From Rhodococcus sp. KRD162 (GTDB taxonomy: Bacteria; Actinomycetota; Actinomycetes; Mycobacteriales; Mycobacteriaceae), in contig NZ_JABFAU010000003.1 of assembly GCF_017168335.1 (NCBI RefSeq), positions 136,589 to 200,588 on the forward strand: DNA of 64,000 nt, written 5' to 3'. Positions 39,931-49,430 of the stretch are shown in pieces (position 1 is the stretch's first letter; each line of letters opens with the position of its first letter). The notes under the pieces are model-generated. The model searched no databases. It had not been told where the DNA came from and worked only from the letters and a program-made list of their open reading frames with translations. The translations under genes and the position numbers were made by a program.

Positions 39931-41211
39931 TCAGCGGGCGAGGGTCTTCGGCGGAACGACCTGTCGCAGACCCTCGGGGCCCCAGCCTCTGTCCAGCGCG
40001 AAGATCAGTAGCGCGCAGCCGAATCCGGACAGTACGAAAGCAGATCCGAACATCGCCGTGTAGCCCAGAAGGTCACCCACCACACCTGCTGCCAACCCGG
40101 CCACACCCTGTGCGAGGACGATCGCGCACGCCATCAGTGTGTAATCGCTCCCCGCGAACCGCTTCTCGGATGCATCCATCATCAGTGCGAACACCGCGAC
40201 AGTGGCTGCCCCACCGAGCACGTGCTCGGTGATGTTGGCCGTGACCAACAGCGGAAATCCGCCGACGCCGAAGGACGCGACGACATACAACGCGAGGCTC
40301 AGGGTTTGGCTCACTCCTCCGATCAGTAGTGCGTGGCGTCGCCCGTACCGAAACGACATCCATGCCCCCAATGCTGCGCCGGCCAGCGCGGCGACCGAGG
40401 ACACACCGCCCTCGACCAACGCGATCTGGCGAAGCGACAGTCCACTGTCGGACAGAAACGGGCCGACGAGCGCCGAACCCATCGAGTTTCCGAATTTGAA
40501 GCCGATGATGAGCAGGATGAACGCCACCATGCCGGGCCTGCGTAGCCGGGACCACCACGCGCCGGCAAGCCGTGCCGGAGTCTCCGACTCGACATGTCGA
40601 CCGAAATCGCCATCTGCTGCGTTCAACTGCGTGCGCATCCACCACACCGGGATCGTTGTCAGCACGATGAGCAATGCCATTGCGACGAACAGCACCCGCC
40701 ACCCGGAAAAAGTGAACAGCCACAGCAGCAGCCCTCCGCCGCACACCATTCCGATTCGATAAGCACCGACTTGGAGACCGTTTCCGAGTCCCCGCTGCGC
40801 CGCGGTGAGCGTACGTACGGCGATACCGTCTGTCGCTATATCCTGCGTAGCCGAGATCGCGTTCATGACGAAAATACCGACGAACAGCCAGCGCAAGGTC
40901 GACGACAGATCGAGGAACGACAACGCCAGTGCCACCAGGGCAGCCGCGCACTGCAGTGACAGCAGCCACCGTCGCCTGGATCCGTAGCGATCGACGTACG
41001 GTGCCCACAGAAACTTCAGTGCCCACGGAGCGAACAGCACACCGGTGGCACTGATCTCGACGAGCGAAAATCCCGACTCTCGTAGCACCACCGGCAGTGC
41101 CTGGGTGAAGAATCCGAAGGGCAGTCCCTGAGCAAAGTAGAGCGCACCGAGCAAGGTCAGGGTGCCGGCCGTGAACGACGCCGGACGCACCGCGTTGGTC
41201 ATGACGGTCAT
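39931..41211 (-). CDS. MFS transporter, AmpG-like
   Basis: 426 residues with about 12 membrane helices. The first helices and loop (GALYFAQGLPFGFFTQALPVVL, PWALKFLWAPYVDRYGSRRRWLL) are typical of the AmpG/SLC33 branch of the major facilitator superfamily, whose characterised members import anhydro-muropeptides or move acetyl-CoA. The substrate here is unknown. An internal ATG at 41202 is an alternative start. Confidence 0.85.
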   Translation of the reverse strand: MTVMTNAVRPASFTAGTLTLLGALYFAQGLPFGFFTQALPVVLRESGFSLVEISATGVLFAPWALKFLWAPYVDRYGSRRRWLLSLQCAAALVALALSFLDLSSTLRWLFVGIFVMNAISATQDIATDGIAVRTLTAAQRGLGNGLQVGAYRIGMVCGGGLLLWLFTFSGWRVLFVAMALLIVLTTIPVWWMRTQLNAADGDFGRHVESETPARLAGAWWSRLRRPGMVAFILLIIGFKFGNSMGSALVGPFLSDSGLSLRQIALVEGGVSSVAALAGAALGAWMSFRYGRRHALLIGGVSQTLSLALYVVASFGVGGFPLLVTANITEHVLGGAATVAVFALMMDASEKRFAGSDYTLMACAIVLAQGVAGLAAGVVGDLLGYTAMFGSAFVLSGFGCALLIFALDRGWGPEGLRQVVPPKTLAR

Positions 41212-41230
41212 CGTGTCAGAGCATCGTGGA

Positions 41231-41857
41231 CTACGCGCACTGCGTCACCGGCTGGCGCAGGATGGTCCGCAATTTCGCCGGTTCGACTCGGCGCGGATCA
41301 CCGAGGTAGATCTCGTGATGTCTGCCGGTCATCGTCAGCCCCGCCTTCGAAATGGCTTCGTCGTGCATGACGGCAAGCACACCCGCCTCGTCGTCGTAGG
41401 AACCGATATGCAACGTTTGCACGCACAGCCCCTCGTCGAGGATCTCGAACCGGATCCTGCTCACCGCGGCGACATCGCGCTTGACGCGCGTCGTCGCGAT
41501 CGCCTCCTCGAACATCTGTCTATCGATCCAGTCCGGCACCATGATCATGGCGGTCCATCTCCAGCGTGCCTTGTTTCGCGCCGTGGTGAACGAGGCCATG
41601 TCCTCGGCCCACCACAGCGCCTCGAGCGGCATGACGACGTAGTCCCGCTCGAGCTGCTTCTTGCTGGCGAACTTCAGTGCATAGGCCACTGGATAGAGGG
41701 CGGCGAGTGCCTGCGCATACTCCGGCGCTGTGTTCGGATCGCCGCTGCCGTCGATCATCAGGTAGCTCAGCGGCGGCACAACGACGGTGCGAAAGACGTT
41801 GTGCCGCGCCGAGTATGCGTCGAGAGTCTTCTTGAAATCGATCTTCGACGACGCCAT
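41231..41857 (-). CDS. GyrI-like small-molecule-binding domain protein
   Basis: 208 residues from ATG 41857. Family stretches: KIDFKKTLDAYSA, PLSYLMIDGSGDPN, EYAQALAALYPVAYALKF, DYVVMPLEALWW and WRWTAMIMVPDWI. GyrI-like domains bind small hydrophobic molecules; this long form is widespread in bacteria with no agreed function. No DNA-binding domain is attached. 19 bases downstream the MFS gene begins on the same strand. Confidence 0.85.
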   Translation of the reverse strand: MASSKIDFKKTLDAYSARHNVFRTVVVPPLSYLMIDGSGDPNTAPEYAQALAALYPVAYALKFASKKQLERDYVVMPLEALWWAEDMASFTTARNKARWRWTAMIMVPDWIDRQMFEEAIATTRVKRDVAAVSRIRFEILDEGLCVQTLHIGSYDDEAGVLAVMHDEAISKAGLTMTGRHHEIYLGDPRRVEPAKLRTILRQPVTQCA

Positions 41858-41908
41858 GACTACCTTCGGACGATCCGCTTCACTCCGGAGCGTCGAGGGC
41901 ATACACGC

Positions 41909-43453
41909 TCAGCCATCGACATCTACCTTGTCGGGCTCACCCCGTCGCATCGCCATGTATTCGGACAGTTCACGCTTGACCACAGGCAACAGCAGGTACA
42001 GGCCGGTGATGTTGATGAATGCCAGCAGGAACAGGGTGGCGTCGGCGAAGTCCAACACCGAGCCGAGCGAGAGCACAGTTCCGATGACGGTGAACACGCA
42101 GAACATGACGTTGAAGAAGGTGCGCGAGAGTCGGCTGCGACCGAACAGTGACGTCCATGCCTGCAGTCCGTAGTACGCCCAGGTGATCGCTGTCGACAGA
42201 GCGAACAACGCCACCGCGATCGTCAGCACGTACGGGAACCACGGCAGCACGGTCTCGAAGGCGTCCGAGGTCAGCGTCACTCCGCCCGCCGGTAGTTCGC
42301 CGGTCTCGGCGACGATCGCGCGCTGGTCCTGCCAGGTGACGGTGTTTGCGATGACGATAGTCAAAGCCGTTGCGGTACAGATGACGACTGTATCGATGAA
42401 CGGCTCGAGCATGGCCACGAAGCCCTCGGTGACCGGGTGTCGGGTCTTGACCGCCGAGTGAGCGATGGAGGCCGATCCCAAGCCCGCTTCGTTGGAGAAT
42501 GCGGCTCGCTGGAAACCGATGATCATGACCCCGAGCACACCTCCTGCAACGCCCTCGGGCGAGAATGCGCCCTCGAATATCGCGCTGAATGCGCTAGGGA
42601 CCGAACGAAAGTTGACGCCGATGACGACAGCACAGGCGACGATGTAGACCAGCGCCATGGACGGAACGAGCTTGGCAGTCACCGACGAGATCGACTTCAT
42701 GCCGCCGATGATCACCAGACCGATGATCGTGGCGATGAACAGTCCGAAGGCTGCCTTTGCCCCGTCGGAACCAAGGAACCCGTCCGCGCCGCCGGTAACG
42801 GAGCGAACCTGGGCGTAGGTCTGGTTGGCCTGGAACATGTTTCCGCCGCTGACGGCGAAAAAGGTGATGATGATGGCGTAGAAGACGGCCATGACCTTGC
42901 CCAGCTGTGCAAGCCCTCGCTCCGCGAGCCCCTTGGTGAGGTACTTCATCGGACCGCCGGAGACGGTGCCGTCCTCGTTGATGTCTCGGTACTTCACACC
43001 GAGGGTGCACTCGACGAATTTCGACGCCATACCCAGTAAGCCGGCGAGAATCATCCAGAGGGTGGCACCGGGTCCGCCGAGCGTTACCGCGACCGCGACG
43101 CCGGCAATGTTGCCGAGTCCGACGGTTCCCGACACCGCGGCCGTGAGTGCCCTGAAGTGACTCACCTCCCCCGGAGCATCGGCCTCGTCTTCCTTGCCAC
43201 TGACCAGAATCAGGGATCTCTTGACTCCGCGAAACTGGATGAACTTGAACGTGAGCGTGAAGACGATGGCACCGAGGATCAACCACAGCACGATCAGCGG
43301 CACAGCGGCACCGCCGATGTCGACGGTGAAGAAGACGACGTTCGACACTGCGGCAGAAATCGGATCGAACGCGTTGTTGATCGCTGTTTCGATCGATTTG
43401 AGTGTGCCTCCGTCCGCGGCCAGAAGATCTGTTGCGAGAGGATGAGAGCTCAT
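41909..43453 (-). CDS. Sodium:alanine/glycine symporter (AGCS family)
   Basis: About 514 residues from ATG 43453 with 10-11 membrane helices. Family motifs: TVGLGNIAGVAVAVTLGGPGA, WMILAGLLGMASKFVECTLGVKYR, GGPMKYLTKGL, FSNEAGLGSASIAHSA and WAYYGLQAWTSLFG. It imports alanine or glycine with Na+. A second member of the family lies at 47820. A dyad with repeated GTAAATT lies just upstream (43487-43502); I see no glycine riboswitch. Confidence 0.93.
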   Translation of the reverse strand: MSSHPLATDLLAADGGTLKSIETAINNAFDPISAAVSNVVFFTVDIGGAAVPLIVLWLILGAIVFTLTFKFIQFRGVKRSLILVSGKEDEADAPGEVSHFRALTAAVSGTVGLGNIAGVAVAVTLGGPGATLWMILAGLLGMASKFVECTLGVKYRDINEDGTVSGGPMKYLTKGLAERGLAQLGKVMAVFYAIIITFFAVSGGNMFQANQTYAQVRSVTGGADGFLGSDGAKAAFGLFIATIIGLVIIGGMKSISSVTAKLVPSMALVYIVACAVVIGVNFRSVPSAFSAIFEGAFSPEGVAGGVLGVMIIGFQRAAFSNEAGLGSASIAHSAVKTRHPVTEGFVAMLEPFIDTVVICTATALTIVIANTVTWQDQRAIVAETGELPAGGVTLTSDAFETVLPWFPYVLTIAVALFALSTAITWAYYGLQAWTSLFGRSRLSRTFFNVMFCVFTVIGTVLSLGSVLDFADATLFLLAFINITGLYLLLPVVKRELSEYMAMRRGEPDKVDVDG

Positions 43454-43486
43454 GACTTCGAGTGAACAGCAGATGGACGACGGGCG

Positions 43487-43502
43487 ATGCAATTTACTGC
43501 AT
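43487..43502 (-). promoter_or_regulatory. Short dyad upstream of AGCS symporter gene
   Basis: ATGCA-N6-TGCAT in an AT-rich patch 34 bases before the symporter ATG. On the coding strand GTAAATT occurs twice nearby (about 43492 and 43513). A possible regulator site, for example of an Lrp/AsnC-type protein, or simply part of the promoter; the evidence is weak. Confidence 0.25.
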
Positions 43503-43544
43503 TTCGAGCGAGAATTTACGTGATCTTGACTGGCAGGCGTCGAC

Positions 43545-44798
43545 TCATATCACGGTTCGATCGGGTACTCGTCGGAGCAACACGGTGGCCGCGTCGAGTA
43601 CCACGTGGCGGTCGTAGGTGAGTCGGTAATCGTAGTTCGGTCTGCCGTCATCGCCCACACCACGTTCGACCGCTATCAGCGCCGCGCTCGACATCGGAGC
43701 CACGACCACGACACAGCGTTCTATCGCCAAAGGTTCGTCTGCGCCCACGAGCACTGCTCTGAAGCTGTGCTCCATCGGCGCTGGATGCGTGTCGAACACA
43801 GCAGTGAGAGCGGTGCAGGCCGCCAATTCGTCGTAGATCGCCGCGCGGGCGGGGGTGAGTCCAGTCGACGTGTCGAGCGTCGCCAACACGACGGTGGAGC
43901 TGCCGGTGCCGCAAGCACTGCGAAGCAGGCTGTTCTCGATGGCGTCGAGCAAGGTCGAATCGGCGTGTCGGGGAGCACTGAGGGGCTGGGTCACGCCATA
44001 GGGCGTGACCGCTAACGGTGCACGCACGGTCACTGTCGCATTCAGCTCGAGCGAGCGAACCGGCTGGGACGCCACACCGAAGTCCGGCAATGATCCCGGT
44101 TGCCCGTACAGGTACCCCTGCCCCAGGACTGCCCCCATGTCTCGGGCGTAACCCTCGTGTCGATCGGTTTCGATTCCCTCGGCCAGTACCAGGGCACCGG
44201 TGCATTCGGCCTCGGCGGCGACGGCAGCAACGATGGCTGCAGTCTCGTCGGTCGAGCGTCCTTGCACGAGTGTCATGTCGAGCTTGATCACGTCGGGTCG
44301 CAACAGCGGGATCAGCGCCAGGCTGGTCGAATCCGCACCTACATCGTCGATGGCGACTCGCCAACCCAGGTTTCGGGCGTGCTCGGCCGCCCTCAGCAGC
44401 CCGGCCGGATCGCCCATCAGGTCGCGCTCGGTGATCTCGACGACGATCGACAGTGCCGAGGCTTCGGCGAACATCGGCAAGCAATCCGGTGGAGGCGGCA
44501 CATCCAGCGCAGTGGGTTCGGCGTTGACGAACAGCGCCAACCGGTCGGGATAGCGAGCTTCGACGGCACCTTGGAGGGCAGTTGCCCTGCACCGCCAGTC
44601 GAACTCGGCCGTGAGCGACTGCTCTCGTGCTGCGCGCAGTAGGTCCGTCGGCGTCGTCGGTGGCCCCTCGCCGCAGGTCCGGACGAGTGCCTCGTACCCC
44701 ACTACGGATCGGTCGTCCAGGGCGACGATCGGCTGGTACGCGGACGTGATCGGAACAGACATCGGCGAGATCGGCACACCAGTCGAATGGGGACGCAT
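43545..44798 (-). CDS. EAL-domain c-di-GMP phosphodiesterase with C-terminal DICT domain
   Basis: 417 residues from ATG 44798, which has GAGGAAGG upstream. An EAL domain (about residues 10-250) keeps the catalytic set: EAL in GYEALVR, Asn in LFVNAEPTAL, EITERD, the DD pair in IDDVGADSTS, Lys in VIKLDM, Glu in LAEGIET and Gln in YLYGQPG. So it probably degrades c-di-GMP. The C-terminal part (about 270-417) looks like the DICT sensory domain found with EAL/GGDEF in actinobacteria and cyanobacteria. No GGDEF domain is attached. Divergent from the Ser/Thr kinase gene. Confidence 0.85.
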   Translation of the reverse strand: MRPHSTGVPISPMSVPITSAYQPIVALDDRSVVGYEALVRTCGEGPPTTPTDLLRAAREQSLTAEFDWRCRATALQGAVEARYPDRLALFVNAEPTALDVPPPPDCLPMFAEASALSIVVEITERDLMGDPAGLLRAAEHARNLGWRVAIDDVGADSTSLALIPLLRPDVIKLDMTLVQGRSTDETAAIVAAVAAEAECTGALVLAEGIETDRHEGYARDMGAVLGQGYLYGQPGSLPDFGVASQPVRSLELNATVTVRAPLAVTPYGVTQPLSAPRHADSTLLDAIENSLLRSACGTGSSTVVLATLDTSTGLTPARAAIYDELAACTALTAVFDTHPAPMEHSFRAVLVGADEPLAIERCVVVVAPMSSAALIAVERGVGDDGRPNYDYRLTYDRHVVLDAATVLLRRVPDRTVI

Positions 44799-44947
44799 GG
44801 TGGGGCCTTCCTCGACGCTGTTCGCTCTGTCCCCACCCAACCGATCATCATGCCCGATGGGACCGTGGACGGGACGTCCGACTGCTCGTTGTAGGCCGAT
44901 TCTGTGGATATATGGTGCTCGAAGTAGTCGACGAACGGCGGTTGATC

Positions 44948-46348
44948 ATGGCGGGAGCAGATCCGCGTGCCCATGGCACCGACGATCACCTTTTCGCGGG
45001 TCGCTATCGACTCGGTGCCGTTCTGGGACGCGGCGCGATGGCGGACGTCCGAGCGGCCGATGATCGAGTGCTCGGCAGGTCCGTGGCAGTGAAAATCTTC
45101 CGCCACGGCGAGCCGGAGGACATGGCGGGACGCATCGACGCCGAAATTCGGACACTTGCGTCGCTGTCTCATCCCGGCCTGGTGACATTGCACGATGCAG
45201 GAGCGGCACCGGATACCACCGGGGTGCCGGTGCCGTACCTGGTCATGGAACTGATCGACGGTGCGACGCTCGAGTCCTATCGCGCAGGCCGATCGATGCC
45301 AGGTGCCGATGTCGCACGGATCGGTGTCGAGATCGCAGAAGCACTCGCCTACATTCACGACCGAGGGGTGGTGCACCGGGACATCAAACCGGCCAACATA
45401 CTCGTTGCGCAGCCACCGGACGTCCGCGTCGGGCAGTGCGCGAAGCTCGCCGATTTCGGTATCGCCCGCATCGTCGACGCCGAACGACTCACCGCACACG
45501 GAACCACGGTCGGTACCGCGCACTACCTCAGCCCCGAGCAGGCCACGGGAACGTCTGCGGGACCGCCGACCGACATCTATACCTTGGGCCTGGTCCTCAT
45601 CGAGTGCCTCACCGGCACAATGGTATTCGCGGGCAGCGCCGTCGCGTCGGCCGTTGCGCGCCTGCACCGTGATCCTGAAGTTCCCGAGACTCTCGGGCCG
45701 CACTGGCACTCGCTGCTGACGGCAATGACTGCGCGGCAGCCGGAGGATCGCCCGGACGCTGCTGCAGTTGCGCACCGACTGCGTCGGCTCGCGCGAGGTT
45801 CCGATTCTCTTCCGGCGACTACCGCACTGCCCGTTCCACCCGTTGACACAGTTGCCGCCGAGCAAGTTCGGCACTCCACAGCGGATGCCTCGTCGCCCCG
45901 GCGATGGATCGCGCCTGCCGCGGCCGTCCTCTTCATCGCGCTGGGAGCCGGGATCGTCTGGTTGGCCACCGGTTCGCAAGACCGCTCCGTCGAAGTGCCG
46001 GCGTCGCCCGATGCCTCGACGGTGTCGGAGTCGACGGCGGCCGTGACCACAACTCCCGCGCCGGTACCGCAGCCGGTGATTCCGGCGTTCTCGAACCCGT
46101 CCGAGACCGCGCCGGTGCCAGGGTCCGATCCGGTGCCCACAGACTCGGTCGCGCCCGCCCCTCGACAAGGGAACGGAAACAACGGCAATGGCAACGGCAA
46201 CGGCAACGGGCGTGGCAATGGAAACTCGGACCCCGTGAATCCCCGAAACATCAACCCCGGCAACAGCAACCCCGGCAACAGCAACCCCGGCAACGGAAAC
46301 CCGAGCAACGGCAACTCCGGTAACGGAAACTCGGGTCGAGGAAATTGA
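44948..46348 (+). CDS. Transmembrane Ser/Thr protein kinase with N/G/P-rich tail
   Basis: 466 residues from ATG 44948. A Hanks-type kinase domain (about 17-280): GRGAMADV loop, VAVKIF lysine, VVHRDIKPANIL catalytic loop, ADFGIAR, activation loop TAHGTTVGTAHYLSPEQ, and DIYTLGLVLIECLTG. A Pro/Thr linker, one membrane helix (WIAPAAAVLFIALGAGIVWLA, about 320-340) and an external tail rich in Ser, Pro and Thr follow, ending in tandem Asn-Gly and Asn-Pro-Gly-Asn-Ser repeats. No PASTA domain. The kinase is complete; the sensory tail is unusual. It lies 27 bases before the flavin oxidase gene. Confidence 0.92.
   Translation: MAGADPRAHGTDDHLFAGRYRLGAVLGRGAMADVRAADDRVLGRSVAVKIFRHGEPEDMAGRIDAEIRTLASLSHPGLVTLHDAGAAPDTTGVPVPYLVMELIDGATLESYRAGRSMPGADVARIGVEIAEALAYIHDRGVVHRDIKPANILVAQPPDVRVGQCAKLADFGIARIVDAERLTAHGTTVGTAHYLSPEQATGTSAGPPTDIYTLGLVLIECLTGTMVFAGSAVASAVARLHRDPEVPETLGPHWHSLLTAMTARQPEDRPDAAAVAHRLRRLARGSDSLPATTALPVPPVDTVAAEQVRHSTADASSPRRWIAPAAAVLFIALGAGIVWLATGSQDRSVEVPASPDASTVSESTAAVTTTPAPVPQPVIPAFSNPSETAPVPGSDPVPTDSVAPAPRQGNGNNGNGNGNGNGRGNGNSDPVNPRNINPGNSNPGNSNPGNGNPSNGNSGNGNSGRGN
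46165..46345 (+). repeat. Low-complexity AACGGC/AACCCCGGC coding repeats in kinase tail
   Basis: Short tandem repeats coding first for Asn-Gly dipeptides (46171-46230) and then for a five-residue NPGNS unit (46255-46300), ending in NG/NSG variants. Period is 6 and 15 bases, always in frame. Such tracts change length easily and may vary between strains. Confidence 0.8.
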
Positions 46349-46374
46349 GTACCGCCCAAGCGATCGGAGGGCAG

Positions 46375-47709
46375 ATGACGCGATTCGACACCATCGTGGT
46401 GGGAGCGGGAATATCCGGTTCGACCGCTGCCCGACTTCTGCACAGGGCGGGTCAACGCGTCGTTGTTCTCGAAGCTCGTGACCGCGTGGGTGGTCGTGTG
46501 TGGACGGTACGGACCGACGGCACCATCCTGGACGTCGGTGCGTCGTGGATTCACGGTATCGACAACAACCCCCTCGCCGATGCCGTGCGGGCTTTCGGAA
46601 TTCGGACAGCCGAGTTCACCGTGGGCAGCTACCAACCCGACGGCCGACCCATTGCGTACTACTCCCCCGCGGGTATCAAGTTGAGCGACGCCGATGCAGC
46701 GCAGTTCGCCGCCGACATCCATCACTTCGATGCAGGCCTTGCCGCGACAGTCGCCGAGGTACCACCAGGAACGTCGTTCGAAGAGGCAGTGGAAGTGACT
46801 CTTCGACAACTGGATTGGGGCCGCGATCGACTCGACCGGGTGCGCGAGTTCGTCGGTCACCGAGCCGAGGAACAGCTGGGAGTAGGGCCCGGACATCTCG
46901 ACGCACACGGCTTGGACGACGATTCCATCGATGGAGACGAAGTCGTATTTCCCGACGGGTACGACGAAGTCGCTCTGCAGCTGACCGATGGCCTGGATGT
47001 TCGACTCGAGCATGTGGTGACGCACGTTCAGTGGGGCGAAGGCGGAGTTCGGGTGCACTGCGGGTCGCAGTCGTTCTCGGCCGACCGTGCTGTGGTCACT
47101 GTCCCGATCGGGGTTCTGAAGTCGGGGAACTTCACCATCGAACCTCCGCTGCCCGAGCCGGTGTCGGGTGCACTGGGCCGCCTCGAGATGAATGCATTCG
47201 AGAAGGTGTTTCTTCGATTTCCGATCGCGTTCTGGGACGAGAACGTCTATGCCGTACGGCAGCAGGGTGAGGCGGGGCGTTGGTGGCACTCGTGGTACGA
47301 CGTGACCCTGCCGGGCGGGCGGCCCACATTGCTGACGTTTGCCGCCGGCCCCTCCGCTCGACACACCCGGCACTGGTCGGACGGCCGCATCGAGGATTCG
47401 GTCGTCCGGGCGCTGCGCGGCATCTACGGCGACCGCGTCGTTCGGCCGGAGAGCGTGTACGTCACTCGATGGCAGGACGATCCGTTCTCGTACGGTTCGT
47501 ACTCGTACATGACGGTGGGCTCACGAACGGGCGATCACGACGATCTAGCCACGCCGATCGGTGGTGTACTCCACCTCGCGGGTGAGGCCACCTGGACGGA
47601 TGATCCAGCGACGGTCACCGGTGCGATGAAATCGGGACACCGTGTTGCACAACGCATTCTGGAGCGCTCGGTGCCGTATCGGCTCATCTGGGATTCGCTG
47701 GCGCGTTGA
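46375..47709 (+). CDS. Flavin-containing amine oxidase
   Basis: About 444 residues. ADP-binding motif TIVVGAGISGSTAARLL near the N-terminus followed by LEARDRVGGRVWT, substrate-side LDVGASWIHG, VTVPIGVLKSG and the C-terminal LHLAGEATWTDDPATVTGAMKSG. These are hallmarks of monoamine/polyamine oxidases. The ATG at 46375 has GGAGGG 3-4 bases upstream; a TTG at 46345 inside the kinase stop is the alternative. Substrate unknown; polyamines are plausible. Confidence 0.9.
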   Translation: MTRFDTIVVGAGISGSTAARLLHRAGQRVVVLEARDRVGGRVWTVRTDGTILDVGASWIHGIDNNPLADAVRAFGIRTAEFTVGSYQPDGRPIAYYSPAGIKLSDADAAQFAADIHHFDAGLAATVAEVPPGTSFEEAVEVTLRQLDWGRDRLDRVREFVGHRAEEQLGVGPGHLDAHGLDDDSIDGDEVVFPDGYDEVALQLTDGLDVRLEHVVTHVQWGEGGVRVHCGSQSFSADRAVVTVPIGVLKSGNFTIEPPLPEPVSGALGRLEMNAFEKVFLRFPIAFWDENVYAVRQQGEAGRWWHSWYDVTLPGGRPTLLTFAAGPSARHTRHWSDGRIEDSVVRALRGIYGDRVVRPESVYVTRWQDDPFSYGSYSYMTVGSRTGDHDDLATPIGGVLHLAGEATWTDDPATVTGAMKSGHRVAQRILERSVPYRLIWDSLAR

Positions 47710-47819
47710 GAGGGTCGCCGACGTCGAACTCGGCAGACCATGTTCGGTGCAAACCTCGAGCAATCTGCGAGTAACGTGCTGTCGACGCACCCGCACACCG
47801 AGCACTTCAGGATGGCACC

Positions 47820-49262
47820 GTGGACACCGTCAATTCAGTAATCGACTTCTTGGCAGATCGTCTCTACAGCGTTTTCCTCATCTACTTGCTGATCGGCGTC
47901 GGACTGTATTTCACCGTCCGCACCAAGTTCGTTCAGGTCCGGCTACTCCCCTCGATGTTCAAGGCGATCGGTGGGTCGCGATCGGATGCCGAAGGCGGCA
48001 TCTCGGCATTCCAAGCATTCTGTGTCGGACTGGCGTCCCGAGTGGGTACGGGAAACATCGCCGGCGTCGCCATCGCGATCACTCTCGGTGGACCGGGTGC
48101 CATCTTCTGGATGTGGTTGGTCGCTGTGGTCGGCATGGCGACTGCCTTCATCGAGGCCACGCTGGCACAGATGTACAAGGTCAGAAATCCGGACGGCAGC
48201 TTTCGCGGCGGCCCCGCCTATTACATTCAACTCGGCCTCGGCTCACGGCGCTGGGGAATCGTCTTCGCCTGCCTGCTGATCTTCGCTTTCGGCTTCGCCT
48301 TCAACATGGTTCAGGCAAATACGATCACCGAGTCCTTCTCGTCCACGATGAACATCGACGCAGGCTGGATCGCCGTGTTCCTGGTGGTGCTGTCGGCTCC
48401 GATTCTCTTCGGTGGCGTCCGGCGGATTGCTCGGGTGGCCGAATATCTCCTGCCCGTCATGGCCGTGATCTACGTGCTGCTTGCAGTGGTGATCGTGGCG
48501 ATGAACATCGGTGAAATCCCAACGGTGTTCGGTCAGGTCGTCTCCAGCGCCTTCGGCTTGAACGAGGCGATCGGCGGCACGACGGGCGGAATCTTGGCTG
48601 CCATGCTCAACGGCGTCAAGCGCGGCCTGTTCTCCAACGAAGCCGGAATGGGAAGCGCACCGAACGCAGCGGCGACGGCGACGGTATCGCATCCGGTCAA
48701 GCAGGGACTGATTCAGTCGCTCGGAGTCTTCTTCGACACCATCGTCATCTGCAGCGCGACTGCGTTCATCATCCTGGTCTCGGGTGTGTACGACGTCGAG
48801 AATCCAAGCGGGGTCGCGGGTGCGGTGCTGACCCAGGATTCGATCTCTGCCCAGCTCGGAACATGGACGACGATTCCGTTGACCCTGCTGATCTTCACGT
48901 TTGCGTTCTCGTCGATACTCGGCAATTACTCGTACGCCGAGATCAATCTCAACTTCCTCGGAGTCGAGGGCAAGTTACTCAATGTGCTGCGCACCATCGT
49001 TCTTGCGGCTATCGGCTTCGGTTCACTGTCTGCGTTGACGACGGTATGGGCATTGGCAGACGTCGCTATGGCGGCAATGGCCACTGTCAACCTGGTAGCG
49101 ATTGCGCTGCTGGGCAAGTGGGCATTCGGCGCATTGGCGGACTTCGAGGCAATGCGGCGGGAGGGCCGAGACGACAAGTTCGTCGGCCGCGGGAACAGCC
49201 ACCTACCCGGCGACCTGCCGGGAGATGTCTGGGACCCAGTTCTCGACGAGAAATTGAGCTGA
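47820..49262 (+). CDS. Sodium:alanine/glycine symporter (AGCS family), second copy
   Basis: 480 residues from GTG 47820, with AGGA 9 bases upstream. Motifs as for the family: ASRVGTGNIAGVAIAITLGGPGA, WMWLVAVVGMATAFIEATLAQ, GGPAYYIQLGLG, FSNEAGMGSAPNAAATA. It is clearly divergent from the AGCS protein at 41909, so this is an old paralogue and not a recent duplicate. Followed after 168 bases by another Na+-coupled transporter on the same strand. Confidence 0.93.
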   Translation: MDTVNSVIDFLADRLYSVFLIYLLIGVGLYFTVRTKFVQVRLLPSMFKAIGGSRSDAEGGISAFQAFCVGLASRVGTGNIAGVAIAITLGGPGAIFWMWLVAVVGMATAFIEATLAQMYKVRNPDGSFRGGPAYYIQLGLGSRRWGIVFACLLIFAFGFAFNMVQANTITESFSSTMNIDAGWIAVFLVVLSAPILFGGVRRIARVAEYLLPVMAVIYVLLAVVIVAMNIGEIPTVFGQVVSSAFGLNEAIGGTTGGILAAMLNGVKRGLFSNEAGMGSAPNAAATATVSHPVKQGLIQSLGVFFDTIVICSATAFIILVSGVYDVENPSGVAGAVLTQDSISAQLGTWTTIPLTLLIFTFAFSSILGNYSYAEINLNFLGVEGKLLNVLRTIVLAAIGFGSLSALTTVWALADVAMAAMATVNLVAIALLGKWAFGALADFEAMRREGRDDKFVGRGNSHLPGDLPGDVWDPVLDEKLS

Positions 49263-49430
49263 GTCGAATCCCCACCCGAGTACTCGGTTCGCCCGAACGC
49301 GAGGGTGGGGATCCGTCCTCGTGCGAATCCGTACCCCCTTCGAGGTCGCCGTGCCCAACAGCCCGATAATGAGACAGATAGGACATTTCGGGCTATAGGC
49401 TGGCAGGACGCCGAGAACGAGGAGGTACGT

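Noticed and set aside
45577-47373. 598-codon minus-strand frame across the kinase and amine oxidase genes
   Set aside because: Spans two recognisable genes on the other strand and contains repeat-derived low complexity only because it mirrors the kinase tail.
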